From assembly GCF_014805625.2 (NCBI RefSeq), contig NW_024003803.1, positions 206,392 through 270,391 of the forward strand: a DNA stretch of 64,000 nt, in the 5' to 3' direction. Position 1 is the stretch's first letter. Each line of letters opens with the position of its first letter. Source of the stretch: Glossina fuscipes. Its lineage: Eukaryota > Arthropoda > Insecta > Diptera > Glossinidae. Both the position numbers and the translations under genes were made by a program. Positions 24,251 through 35,678 of the stretch are shown piece by piece. The notes beneath the pieces were generated by a model. The model did not search any database. It was given only the letters and a program-made list of their open reading frames with translations, and was not told the origin of the DNA.

Positions 24251-26564
24251 TCATCTATAACCAAAAAAATTCCTTATATCATTTTCCTTCTACTACTACA
24301 TTTTTTATTTATTTAAAATTTATTATATTAATACGGAGAGATAACAGTGATGTAAACGACTAAAGAAAGATTTCTTGTAGTTATAATTGATCGATAATGT
24401 GTACAAAAGGCATGTATGCATGTATGTAAACTATATATATATATATACGTATATTATAAAAGTATATATTTATATTATAAAAGTATTATTATTATTAGTA
24501 AGTATTATAAAAGTAACTTGCTACATGTATATATATATATTAATCGTTTATATATATATTATATATATTAATGGTTTAGCTTTTAAATTAATAATTATGA
24601 ATAAAATTTTCTTTTAATAGATTTGTTTACAATCTCCATATTTTTGGATACTTTGCTAAATTTTTGTGAATCATCCATTTGAACCTCGAACTATGTATCA
24701 CGTTGCAAAGGGTAGCATCAAATTCCCAAAGCATAAAGTTCAGCAATATAATGCATCACATATTAGGATTCTTTAATTAATTAGCTTTAAATTTTTATGT
24801 TGACACATATCATTATATTACTGTGATTTGTACAGTTCATATCAAACACATGTAAGTCAAAGTTTGCAAAGAAAGTTCTAAGAAATTTTGGCTTATTTTC
24901 TTTGCATTACGTAAATTAACGAAATCCTGATATTTAATTTAAGATAATTGATGAAATGCATTTATATTCAATTGAAAGCTACTTTACTATATTTTTTCAC
25001 ATCCCAGAATTTTCGTGATGGGCAACGACCGTAACATGGTGGCATGCACAAAAATATTTTTGCTTTAACTTATTTTTAAAATTATTATAGGATCGTTTTT
25101 CGAAAATTTTTTAACTTCCTTTTAGTGTATAAATTCCATCGCTCTCAACAATTTTATCTTTAGTTATTCTTTTTTTTTTCAAGCCCAATCATTTTCTTTT
25201 TCACTTTACGCCATTTATCTGTTTTCTTCCTCTTCCTTTTATTTTTATATTCCTTAATATTTTCGCAAAAATTGTCTCTGTTTATTTAACATGAATTCAA
25301 ACTGTCTGTCATTTATTTTACTTTTTCTTTTTCTTGAAAACTACTTCCGCCATATTTCTTTTTGCTCTCTTCACTGTCCCAATAAAATCTTGATCATCGC
25401 TATTTTGGATTTTCTTTTCTTCACTGTCCGTAGCATGTACACTATTAATACTTCAAACTTTAATTTTCTAAAAGTTCTTTTAATTATTTCAAAGGATTTT
25501 TAGTGAAATTTTTCTTTTCGCTCGTGTAACCTCCCCTCCTTCCCTCCTTTCCTATTTTCACTTCTTCACGTCATTGTTAAAAACATAAAGTATGGAAGAA
25601 ATGTACCGAAACTGTCAGTGTCAAACTCCTTTTCCGTGAGTGAATTTAATAATTTCGACAAAGCAAGGCTGCATTCTTAACGGACGTTACTATGTTAAAC
25701 CACATATTAGACGGCAAAGAGCGTCGTAATATTTTCGAGAAAATCGGCGTTTTTTAGGGCTTGTGATAATTTTCTTTACTCATTTAAAATGCCTTTACTG
25801 TCGCTAATGATTGCAGACAATGTACCAAATGATTAAATTTCTCGATTTCTCTCCAAAGTCGTACTAATTGTATATGGAGAAGTTGATGAGCTAACAGCTA
25901 ATGCTGGGTAATGTAATCGCTTTATATACGACACATACGAAATTGCTAAAATTGAATAAAATCGCAAGAATACAAATGACGCAGTTGATGAACCGAAAGC
26001 TAAAGTTTCGCTTACATTACGTTACCGACTGACTTTACCAATACAAATTTGGTGGAGTTTCACACTGTCCCATCATGGTAGCCAATTCTTATGTTATGCT
26101 CGAGCAGTATAAACCGAACAGGTGAATATTCTGCCCGTGAATTTTCGCTGATGAACTTCAGTTTATACCCTATATTTACTTTCTCTGAAAATATCACTCT
26201 AAACTTAAAACTATAAAATTAAAGATTGGCTTTAGTTTACAGAATAGCTCTTTCGTGACTATTCTTAAACTGATGGTTACACTCCTTCTCATCCTCTTTT
26301 GTATTGCAGTGTTTATGGTGGAAGGCGTGAAACCATAACTTAGTGGATCCTCCAAGACTAGATTAAAACCAAGTGTATATACAATTTGTGGGTTGTAAGT
26401 TAAAACATCTATTGTCGTATCCTACAGCTAACATTACAGCAACAATAACAATTTTGCCCTATAATAGGACGGTTAGTTTGTCAAAATCGTAAGCTGAAGT
26501 GAAAAAAAAGAAGAAAATATAGGGGTTGTAAAGCAAAAAAGTGGTTGCAAAACGGAAAACAATG
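24251..26564. other. AT-rich region with TA-rich low-complexity tract
   Basis: Bases 24425-24570 are alternating TA and related words. The rest is AT-rich with T-rich runs at 25140-25560. No gene was recognised. Confidence 0.55.
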
Positions 26565-27805
26565 AAGGCAAATTAATAATGCATAATTTCAATATAGCAA
26601 TTAGTATAATATTTTCAGTGTGTGTTGATCGTAAAAGGCGCTACCAAAGATGCACCCAGGAGCAATTAAATTATTATCTGGCTTTTGTCGAAACACATCC
26701 GGGTAATAAGAAAAAAAAAAGAAGTCTGACCAATCCAATAGATATGGTAAGAAGAAAGTATAAATGAATGTATAGATTAGTATTTAGTTAAGATAATATT
26801 AATTTGATTTCAGTCTTTAAATCATTGGAAAAATCAATTGAAATCAATTGCTCGTTTGCATTGAAATTTTTTTTCCCCATTTTAAAATTTTTTTGACGTG
26901 AACATTTTGAAATGTTTAAATATTTTTAAACGAAATATTTTTAAGTGATGTTTTTTAAAGGCTTTTATAACAAAATAATTATTTTATTTTATATACATCA
27001 CAAGTTTATATAATTAGTTCTAATCCTTTTGTCCGTGGTAGCTTCGTCCACAGAATCATTTGATTCCGAGTCCATCTCAACATTCCTCCTTCCGTAAGAA
27101 TATTGTACAGAACGCAAACATTATGTACGCTGCCTCCTCGTGGTTGTAATCTAAAAGTCTTCCCTTGAATAATTGCCTGAGCTTTGATTTGAGGACACAG
27201 AAGCAGAAACTGATCGTCTTATCCTTCAAATGTTTCAGCAATCCAATGAGATTTATTAATGAATAAAATAATAAAATAAGCTTTTTTTATACTTCTATCC
27301 TATCTTATTTTCCATTTAATAACATAAAAATATTGTCATTATATTTTTTCCATTCTTATTTACTTTTCTTCGCAATTCTTCGCAATCTTTTAACTTTTAA
27401 AAAATTTTGTCGTTACACTGTTGCACTATCTTCTCTTACTATAATAACGAACTGTGACCTACCGAAAAGTACGTTACCATGCCATGTCTCTATACGTATA
27501 CTTCAGAATACCAAGAATCATAAAAAGATAAGACCGGCTTTTCAGCTATTTGGCAGAAGCATGTGGTTTGTGATTTGTCAGTGATTAAGCGTAGAAAGAG
27601 GGGGAAGTTTTGATTTCTTTTTAGGTAAGATAAGTTAGATGAAATTAATCACATGCAGTTACTTTATGTCTTTGCTTTTATTTGCGTTTGCAAGTTTTTG
27701 TTGTTGATTGAATCATGTTGATTGCTTGTACACAAACAAACGTCAAGCCAAATAACCTTCTAGTTTCATCGCCGAAGCGAAAGTTAGTTAATAAAAAATT
27801 GCATA
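26565..27805 (-). mobile_element. PIF/Harbinger-like relic, copy B
   Basis: It is the inverted partner of 9065-10245. On the plus strand 26600-26766 encodes DRKRRYQRCTQEQLNYYLAF and then VETHPG, which resembles the Myb/SANT-like DNA-binding protein that PIF/Harbinger elements carry as their second gene. An AG acceptor-like site (ATATTTTCAG) precedes it. On the minus strand 27170 to 27005 reads, in two frames, a segment with SVHN, a leucine-rich stretch and then an acidic tail (MDSESNDSVDEATTDKR) ending in a stop, fitting the C-terminus of a Harbinger-type nuclease. The two coding traces converge. No catalytic residues of the DDE domain were identified, so the superfamily is tentative. Confidence 0.5.
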
Positions 27806-28949
27806 TTGTAAAATGAACTTTTCGAAATTTTTACACTTTGTTAAATGAAGTTGGAGAAGGTAAGAATACCTTTTTAGATGAATAATTTAGTTTACACTTT
27901 AATTCAATTTGCTGCGTGACGTAACTTTCTTGCTTAACTCGAGTTCTTCGCACAGCTTGTCTAGAACTCTACAAAATCCGTGTGTAGTGGATTCATCACT
28001 GGGCTAAAACTACTTCTGGTGGGATTTCCCATATTTTTTGCAGCAAGAAAATAAGTAATGACCAAGTTTCGTGAAATTTTGCTGTTTACAATGTTCATTC
28101 ACACCATCTGAGATTTACCTTAAAATTGTAATCGTAAATTTTTTAATTGTAAAAAATAGTAAAATTGTCTTATAGTTACTGAAGACGTTCCTAAGAGGTC
28201 GCGTGAGCAGAACCTAAAACGTTCATATGCTCTTCTTCGGGATTTCCGAATGTCGCTTAAACCAGGTTTTGAATGACTTGAGTATATGACAAGGTGTCTG
28301 AACGTCGTTCAGTTATTACAGTTTCCAGGAACACATGGAACGTTAAGTTCTGAAAAATTTTCGTAACAATACACTTTAGGTTTCTACTAATCATGCCACT
28401 AAGTTGGTTCATGTGTATGATATAAAGTAAACCCACAAATCTTTAAATCTTAAATAAATCTTTTAGATTTATTAAATTACTTTAGCTCAAAACATATTTC
28501 TCTTTATACCTGGCAAAGTCGGCATCGCCGTCGACGTATTCTTTAACACAATTGTGATGAAACGTTGCCCTTGTTCAAAAATTAACTCAGGTATTCATGA
28601 AAGTTTAGCTTGAGATCGTTCGGTTGAAAGCATTTTTATTCAGATTGTGCCACTCTACACTATTTAGGCTAAGCTTTTATTTTTTTTGATATAAATATTG
28701 CAGAAAATAAAAACCATGAAGAAAAAGAAAATGAAGTTATTCACTCAAACTGTTAATATATCAAATAATATTTAAAAATAAGAATAACTTTTAAGAGACA
28801 CTAATTATTTAAGTACTTGCATGTAATTTGATAATGTTTTGTAAAAGGTATTTATTGAGCCAAATTGGCACAACATACATTAATCAAAATATTTTCCATC
28901 ATTTCCAGCAAAGTTCTCCCATATTTCTCGCGATATCGTGTGTAAAGAA
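27806..28949. other. AT-rich spacer
   Basis: No gene or RNA was recognised. Confidence 0.5.
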
Positions 28950-29165
28950 CGTTATTTGATTGCCATTCTCAATACACTACAGAAAACTCTAGAAACATGC
29001 TTCGACTGCCAAACTGTTCGAAATTTCTTTAAGGGTTTGAAGAGGGTTTTCGCCCAATAAGATTTGCAATTCATTGTCTTCGAACTCGTTAGGTGAGGCC
29101 CTTTTTTGCTATTCACATCAAAATTATCACTTTGAATCCGTTGAAACCAAAACCGACAAATAGAA
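28950..29165 (-). pseudogene. mariner transposase relic (helix-turn-helix region)
   Basis: The minus-strand frame reads ICRFWFQRIQSDNFDVNSK near 29160-29100. This matches the mariner hallmark CxxWFQRFxSGDFDV. It is followed by a decayed second helix region to about 28952. It belongs to the same transposase region as the relic at 2.1 kb but on the other strand and with a different sequence, so the two are separate insertions. No catalytic domain or terminal repeats were seen. It is non-functional. Confidence 0.7.
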
Positions 29166-29599
29166 TATGATTTCTTCAAAACAAAGAACAAAAGTGGTGC
29201 AGATTTGAGCGTTCCATGATTAGCGTCTGTATACACCGGAAACTCAACAGATGGCGCTGATCAAAATACATGGAAATATATATTAAAAAAAAAATTTGTT
29301 CATCGTAATTATATTATAATTACGTTAGGTACCATATTGTCTTAAGCAAAATAAGTTGTAGGGCATAATCTCAGAAAATACGCCGTCATACCAAAAAGTC
29401 TTAAACTGATCTTTTAGCGATATAAATGATGAGAAAGATAAAGTAGGCAATCTAAGACTGCTAATTAGCAAGCGCACGCACAAGCGTACGCGAACACTTT
29501 TGTCATAGCATATATTCTACTAGCCTATTGAATGCTTTGAAATTGTACGCGATTCATATTTAGAGAAATTGCGACAACCCAATAACTTGCACACGTACA

Positions 29600-29960
29600 T
29601 GTTGAATAAAGACAAAAACATCATGTATATAAAATCGAACATTTCATTAGCAACATTTAGTCTCTAGGGCCTTGTTAATATGGAGAGGGCCGGTTTTTGG
29701 CGAATTTAGAGGTAATGTATCCCGACCAACGTATTGAAATTAGGTTTTTCTGATAGGTTTTAGCGTCCCTTAAGACATATCAAAAAACTGCGCATGGCGA
29801 AATTCGCTAAAATTCTTTATACATACTTTGTGCGTTGTAACTTTTCGCCAATAATATGCATCCACTATATGGTAAATAGTAGCAAAAAAATTTTTATAAT
29901 TTCTTATAATATATTTGTATGATTTCTTATTTTATTTGTGTTTGTATTTCAATTTTTTCA
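29600..29960 (-). repeat. dispersed repeat, inverted relative to 54650-55022
   Basis: The reverse complement of this stretch aligns in order with 54655-54880: a block around TAAGAAAT...TTATAAGAAA, then CGAAATTCGCC/CGAAATTAGCC with AAAAACCGG, then GCAGTTTTTTGATATRTCTT and RGGACGCT. The copies are diverged. No frame is conserved, so this is a non-coding repeat, possibly a MITE or part of a larger element. Confidence 0.65.
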
Positions 29961-30791
29961 ACTGTTGAGGACTTTGAATGATTGAGCAAAAGAAAAATAC
30001 ATATTAATCGAGAAGTTTCAGTAATACAAAACAACTTTTCCCTGCACACACCAATTGACCTTGAATAGAGCCTATATCAGCGTATATTTCCGAACAAACA
30101 AACAAATATTGACTGAAGAATATAAAGAAGCTGAAAACAACAAAAATGCACCGAAGTATACAAAACTACTCTAAGAGAACAGGCATACTTTTAAACTTGA
30201 ATAGTGGACACCTTCATCGTAAAATTCGAAATTATAAAAGTGTAACGCTGGAGGATAACGTATAGTCTCTACCCGAACCACTAACAATGAAAATTGAATT
30301 TAGTAGTCTGATTTTTTATTGCGAATGACCCGTAGATGTTTTGTATACTAAGTAGGAAACAGAGGTCTGACAACATTTAAATGGAACCAAGACGAAAATT
30401 GTCGAAAAAAGCTGACTGTAACTAAAGTACAACAGATCATCAATATCTACATAGCGGAAGTTCCAGTCAATGCCGAACAATCAGTTCGTAAGATTGACGT
30501 AATGCTTTTAGCAAATAAACGCTGTTCACTATTAATCGCTTGAGTACATGATCCATTATCAAAGAGACGCTTTACGGCCAGCAACAACGGCGGGTAATGT
30601 ACATCTTCAAATAAAACAAACAAATCAGTTCGAGATAAAAATGTATTCAAATCAAAATTTATACGAATCTCTCAAAAACCCATTACGAAGCCTTTTTCAA
30701 AATTCCGAACAAAAAAATCTGCAAACATTTTCAGAAAATGGTCAGCTTGGTAATAAAAAACTGAAAGCATTTTTACATGAAATGCTGTAAC
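29961..30791. other. AT-rich spacer
   Basis: No gene or RNA was recognised up to the LINE insertion. The reading frame that enters the LINE at 30777 begins in this flanking DNA by chance. Confidence 0.5.
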
Positions 30792-30804
30792 TATCTTCTG
30801 GAAA
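30792..30804 (+). repeat. 13-bp target-site duplication, left
   Basis: TATCTTCTGGAAA occurs here and identically at 33234-33246, directly bordering the truncated LINE on both sides. Confidence 0.9.
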
Positions 30805-33233
30805 TAATTCCAAAGTCAAAAAATGTCTCCATCGCATCTGATTATCGCCCAATTTCTCTTTTATCTTGCCTCTCTAAGGTATTAGAGAAGATTATGGCAT
30901 CTAGATTATCTTGGTTTCTTGAATCCAAGAACCTGATAACAAAGCAACAAGTTGGTTTCAAGCGGGGTAGAGGATGCATCGACGCTCGGTTACATATTGA
31001 TTATTTCACAAGCAAAGCAATTTCCGAACGAAATCACGTAACAATTCTCTCAATTGATTTCGAAAAAGCATTTGACAGAGTTGGTCTTCATGTTATCTTA
31101 AGACTCTTGAAATCATGGAATGTTGGACCCAAATTCTTCAACTACATCAAATCATTCATGTCGCATCGGCGGTTCAAAGTTAGAATCAACAATCATCTTT
31201 CTGATTCCTTTCCGCTAAAGAATGGCATTCCGCAAGGATCTCCTCTCTCTGTCAAGCTTTTCCAGATCGCTTTCAACGAAATTAGCGAAATTCTTTGCCG
31301 TGTACCAAGAGTGGAACATTGTCTCTACGCGGACGATGTATACATTTTTACAAAAGAAAAAGACAACACGAAAGCAATCAACATCCTCGAATCTATTGCA
31401 TGTGAGATCTCCACATGGGCAAACTCGTCAGGAGCTATAATCTCTATACAAAAATCAAAAAAAATGCACATTTGTCGAAAACAAATGTGCGATGCAGGAA
31501 ACCTACTGATGCATATTAACGGCTTACCAGTACTAAATGTGCAGACGCTCCATGTTCTGGGGCTCACGTTTTCAAACAATTATCGTTGGAAAGCACACTG
31601 CCTTCGTTTAAAAAACTCCCTTTTAACAAGGGTAAATTTCATACAGTACGTTGCTTGGAGAAGCCATGCGCATATTAACACTATCGCTTATCTTACCAAA
31701 ATGCTTGTGTTAAGCAAGATTGACTTTGCTTTGATAATTTATGGCAATAGCTGCAAATATAATATCAACATCCTTAAACCGGTCTTTCACCAAGCCGTTA
31801 GAGCAAGTTGTTATGCTTTTCGGACGACGCCCACAAATAATATTATAATTGAAACTGGTCTCCCAACTTTAGAAAATAGATTGTATGAGTTAAAAGCTAA
31901 AATAGTCCCTAAGCTTCTTATCTTCTTAATTCAAACAAATCCATTCTCGGTGATGACGTAAGAAAGATTATTATTGCGAAGAAAATTCCAAAGTCACCAT
32001 CTGCAATTGACCATTGTTTGTGCATCGCAAAGGAATTGAACATTCCCTTAAAAATTTCCCGCTCTTTTGGTGTTAANNNNNNNNNNNNNNNNNNNNNNNN
32101 NNNNNNNNNNNNNNNNNNNNNNNNNNNNNNNNNNNNNNNNNNNNNNNNNNNNNNNNNNNNNNNNNNNNNNNNNNNNTCCCGCTCTTTTGGTGTTAAACCT
32201 CCCTGGATTTTGAAAGACTGCTCTTTTGACATCTCACTGTCTATGCACAAGAAAGAAGATACTCCAAATTACGTCTTCAGGAATCTAATAGCTGAGAAAA
32301 CCCAAGTATTGGACAATACTGGTTGGAATCTTTTGTACACAGACGGCTCAAAATCTCCTGGTCTGCCTCCTGCTTGTGCGATGGTAGATGCTACAGGGCG
32401 GGTTCTTCTCAACCGCATATTTCACGAAAGTACTTCAACTTTCATAACCGAAGCCAGAGCTATCCTTCACGCTGCCAACCTTGCCCATAAAAACAAACTC
32501 ACAACCGACAGTTGTCTGTATTACAAGCTGTTCGGAATCCTTCTACTTCGAGATGGAGCACCATCAACATATTAAGGAATATAATTACTACACCCGACGG
32601 AAAAATTAAAATGTTATGGGCATCAAGTCACATTGGTTTACTGGGAAATGAGCAGGCTGATCGAGCAGCAAAGTATGCTGCTTCTGCTCCTCTAATTATG
32701 GATGATGTCATGGAAAAGTTGGATCTTCAAACATACATTGGAAGAAAAGTTAAAGAGAAAATTGCAGAAGGAAATTTACAATACCATCATCAACACTACT
32801 CCTGCATTAACCCCCAATTAACTCCACCTCTATATCCAACAAATGTTGAGAAAACCAAGATCCAAACATTTTCGAGAATTCGCCTTGGTCATACAATTGC
32901 AACTCACCAATGGATCCTGAAGAAGTCTTCTCCCCCAATCTGCTGTTGTGGACAAACTCTTACTATAAAGCACATTCTCTGCGACTGCCTCAACTTTTCC
33001 TCGGCTAGAAGTATTGCATTTGGAACGATTAACCCTTTGTACATTCTACAATCAACTTCAGAACAGAATATCAATTCAATATTTTACTTTATTAATACTA
33101 CTAAGCTTATTATCTAATATCCATTTTTTTAAATTAGAGCCGATAGCTTGTGTTGCTAGTGCTCAATGTCTTTTTTTTTAGTCTAAGAATTCATTTCATT
33201 AGTCTAAAATTAAAATAATAATAATAATAATAA
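30805..33233 (+). mobile_element. I-clade LINE, copy 2 (5'-truncated)
   Basis: The sequence joins the family at the point equal to about 14743 in copy 1 and ends in a TAA repeat (33212-33233). It is bounded by a perfect 13-bp direct repeat, so both ends are known: an ordinary 5'-truncated target-primed insertion of about 2.4 kb (100 N of which are a gap). Reverse transcriptase motifs (LSIDFEKAFDRV, GIPQGSPL, LYADDVYIF) and RNase H plus the terminal Cys/His motif are present. Compared with copy 1 it retains two short segments that copy 1 lost, near 31695 and 31870. Confidence 0.92.
32077..32176. other. assembly gap of 100 N, probably spurious
   Basis: The 20 bases just before the gap (32057-32076) and just after it (32177-32196) are identical. 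The related LINE copy at 15.9 kb runs straight through the same point with nothing extra. The gap therefore looks like two overlapping contigs that were not merged. Confidence 0.9.
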
Positions 33234-33246
33234 TATCTTCTGGAAA
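33234..33246 (+). repeat. 13-bp target-site duplication, right
   Basis: Identical to 30792-30804, immediately after the TAA repeat of LINE copy 2. Confidence 0.9.
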
Positions 33247-34079
33247 GGTGTCAGATGATTTGCTGAAATTCTTAAGGCTCCAACACTTACCGCCAGCGAT
33301 TAAAACCATTTTATCAGCCAGCTCACACAGCTTAGACAAATTCGCAGTTATGGCCCACAAAATTAATGACGACTTTCATTTTCTTTTTATACGCACAGTG
33401 CTCTCGACGAATCGGAATGAAATCCTTTGTAATATTCGGGCGTAAATCACTCACTTGTCTAAATGTACCGATGGAATAAAGTCTAAGACGAAGTCAAAGC
33501 AGAAACCGCAATTGGAATAAAAGGTCGTCATTTACGTTATCCGAATGATTGTGATGGTATTATTTCAAGTTTGGTGTTAACGTTAACAAATATCGAGCAT
33601 CATGCAAAGATCAAACAGTAAACAAACAAATCTTTCGTCCAATGCAGCTGACGGAGGAAAAATTAAAGTATGTCCCCTTTTTTTATGAAACAATTCTTCA
33701 TATGTTCTATACCATACAAATACCAACTTCAACCTGAAAACGATTCCATTATTAACACTTATGAAGAAAAAGTTTTACATTTAAACTGTAATTTGAGATG
33801 ACAATTTATATTTGCTTATGTTCCATAACCAACTAGCGGTGCTGAATCTTTGGAACACTTTGGTTTGCTTATCGACGTCAAAAGAAAATGTTTTATCTAT
33901 AACTTAAAATTGTGCAAGGAGAATGTAATTATACAATGCTATTTCATACATGCCATCTATCGAACAGCATTTGGGCAAATCCTTTACATCTTTTTCTAGA
34001 ATTTAACAAAACCTGACGCTAATGCGGTGACTATGGAGCTCTCAATAAAACTATGGTTCAGGGTAGATAACGTGTACCA
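33247..34079. other. spacer with possible LTR-element traces
   Basis: A short frame at 33248-33445 reads LLKFLRLQHLPPAIKTILSA and then LDKFAVMAHKI, which resembles the end of a Ty3/gypsy gag capsid domain (LR..LP..I+..L, then LA.LAD+I). It precedes the gypsy relic and may be part of the same element. No other feature was seen. Confidence 0.4.
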
Positions 34080-34470
34080 CGTTTGCACGATTTTTCATCT
34101 AATTTTCATGGCAAGAAGATCTTTTTTAAAATAGATTTGGTGGAAGCTAGAAGAAGAAGATATACTCAGAGCAGTCATCATCGTGCCAATAGCAGTCTTG
34201 GAATTTAGAAGCATAACATTTGTTTTGAGTAATGCCGTACAAAAATTTCAACGATTTATGCACGAAGTCCTAACAAACCTCAAGCTTTGTTGTGTCTACA
34301 TTAACAATATACTTATCGCTTCCACGATCTTAGAAAAACATAGAGAACATCTTAAAATACTAATAAGTTGGTTAAAATCCTATGGCTTAACAAAAAACGT
34401 TGCTAAGAGTGATTTTGGGAAAATTTTTTGTAAAAGAAACAGCCAGATACGAACTGCCAGAAAACGTACA

Positions 34471-34484
34471 CTGTCTTAGTCAAT
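34471..34484 (+). repeat. 14-bp target-site duplication, left
   Basis: CTGTCTTAGTCAAT is repeated exactly at 35665-35678 and borders the GC-rich insertion. Confidence 0.88.
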
Positions 34485-34585
34485 GGGGTGATAAACTATA
34501 CTTTAGGGGAAGCATAGATGTGTCGAAACCCTCACCTCCCTTTGATGATCCCCGGATAACGGCTTCGGCCGGCGAAGAAGGGTTT
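34485..34585 (+). ncRNA. candidate HDV-like self-cleaving ribozyme at element 5' end
   Basis: The parts occur in the order of the HDV fold. GGGG at the 5' end (34485-34488) can pair with CCCC (34550-34553) as P1. P2 is AAACCC (34526-34531) with GGGTTT (34580-34585). P3 is TCA (34532-34534) with TGA (34543-34545), enclosing an 8-base loop CCTCCCTT. GG (34554-34555) could form P1.1 with CC of that loop. P4 is CGGC-TTCG-GCCG (34560-34571). The joining strand GCGAAGAA (34572-34579) has C34573 in the position of the catalytic cytosine. The weak point is P1: only four pairs are clean, where about seven are usual. HDV-like ribozymes at the 5' end of R2 and other non-LTR elements are established; activity here is untested. 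Confidence 0.5.
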
Positions 34586-35664
34586 AAGGCTTTGGGCTAC
34601 TTATAAACCGGCGACGAGTTTTATGAGAGATGGTGTAGGGGTTCACTGGAAGATGAAAGCTAATTACTACAAAGAAAATTCTAACCAAAAACCAACTGGT
34701 AACTGGTTACGTAAAAATACGTAGAGGTAGTAGTGAGTGAGTGGAAGTAGTGAGTGGTAGTTCGCCCGCCATATCAGTGCAATGCCCGAAGCCGTCTTGA
34801 TGAAGAATAGTCCGCTTTTTGGCTAACCGGGATTGTATGGTTAATCCGAAGGCAAGAGTAGTCTGAATCTGTTTCAGCCACGTAAAGTAATGCTTAAGGA
34901 TTTATAGTCTAAGCTTTGGGAGCCGCGGAAGTCAGGAGCCCGCTCACAATAGCCATGTATGCCTGCGGGTAAATGATGGAATTAAAATTAAAGTTGTAAT
35001 TAAGATTAATAAAATAAGATGAATTGATTTACTCGATAAAGGGCTGAACGTATTCTGAAATTTAAAATTAATTTGAAATTGAAATTAAAAGCTGTTTTTG
35101 TCCTTTTGCCTTTGTATGTGCCGCTAAAGCGCATATTAGAGTGTTATAAATCAAGGAAAATAATATGAGTAAATTATATGAACAAATAATTTAAAAGGGA
35201 TTTGACGGTAGGCTTTTTTCCCCCTTTGCCTGTTTTACACTTTAAATTATATATTCACGGATGCCTGCGGGTAATGGTGGTAACTAATCAACTGCGTGCT
35301 TTGTAGAAACTACGGTGGAACGAGCGCCTTTTAACTTTTGAACGCAAAAAGTTGATCAATTTGTGAGCCTTGACTACTTGGGTACGGCCCTTCTGGGAGT
35401 ATTCTTGGTGGTTGTGGTTTCCACTCGTTTCAAGCCAAAGTGGAACAAATCGAGGTGCGGATAGGCTTCAACACTGGCCAGAGTGGGTTTATTGAGTCAT
35501 ACACAATAAACAATCTGGACTCTGGTGCTGTTTAGACTCCTAGTTTATAGGAGGTTTCTAACTCGCGAGGGGGCGTGGGTTACGCTTAAATAACTTGCGT
35601 GGCTTGGGCCACCGTGAGGTTAAGCCATCAAGTCAGGTACCCACGTGAAACCCATGTCGCAAAT
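34485..35664 (+). mobile_element. GC-rich non-autonomous element, likely non-LTR derived
   Basis: This 1.18-kb block is bounded by a perfect 14-bp direct repeat and interrupts the gypsy relic. It is richer in G and C than its surroundings, except for a central AT-rich part. It has no long frame, no inverted repeats and no LTRs. It begins with GGGG right after the duplication, and the first 100 bases resemble an HDV-like ribozyme. The word GCCTGCGGGTAAATGATGG (34961-34979) recurs nearly exactly at about 35253-35270. The end (about 35560-35664) is a structured-looking stretch without poly-A. Known families with such features are R2/R1-group elements and their short internally deleted derivatives (SIDEs), which I infer here. 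Family membership was not recognised. Confidence 0.65.
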
Positions 35665-35678
35665 CTGTCTTAGTCAAT
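35665..35678 (+). repeat. 14-bp target-site duplication, right
   Basis: Exact copy of 34471-34484 on the other side of the GC-rich insertion. Confidence 0.88.

Larger units (their letters stand above)
30777..33117 (+). pseudogene. LINE ORF2 remnant (RT, RNase H), truncated and frameshifted
   Basis: The frame opens in flanking DNA (ATG at 30777) and reads into the reverse transcriptase after about ten residues, so the start is artificial. RT is uninterrupted to about 31920, with the catalytic YADD at about 31330. An 8-base insertion relative to copy 1, near 31915 (a duplicated CTTCTTAT-like word), breaks the frame. The reading then continues through the N gap into RNase H (LLYTDGSK at about 32335, ASSHIGLLGNEQADRAAK at about 32625) with another shift near 32505. 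It ends in CCCGQTLTIKHILCDC and a stop at 33117. Missing endonuclease, missing gag and the frameshifts make it inactive, but it is little diverged from copy 1. Confidence 0.88.

Noticed and set aside
25291..25503. Hydrophobic frame rich in F, L and I
   Set aside because: Result of T-rich DNA; no domain and no conserved neighbour. The frames at 17368-17607 are rejected for the same reason.
30777..30806. ATG start of a 394-residue RT protein
   Set aside because: The first residues come from DNA flanking the LINE, left of the insertion point at 30805; the start is accidental.
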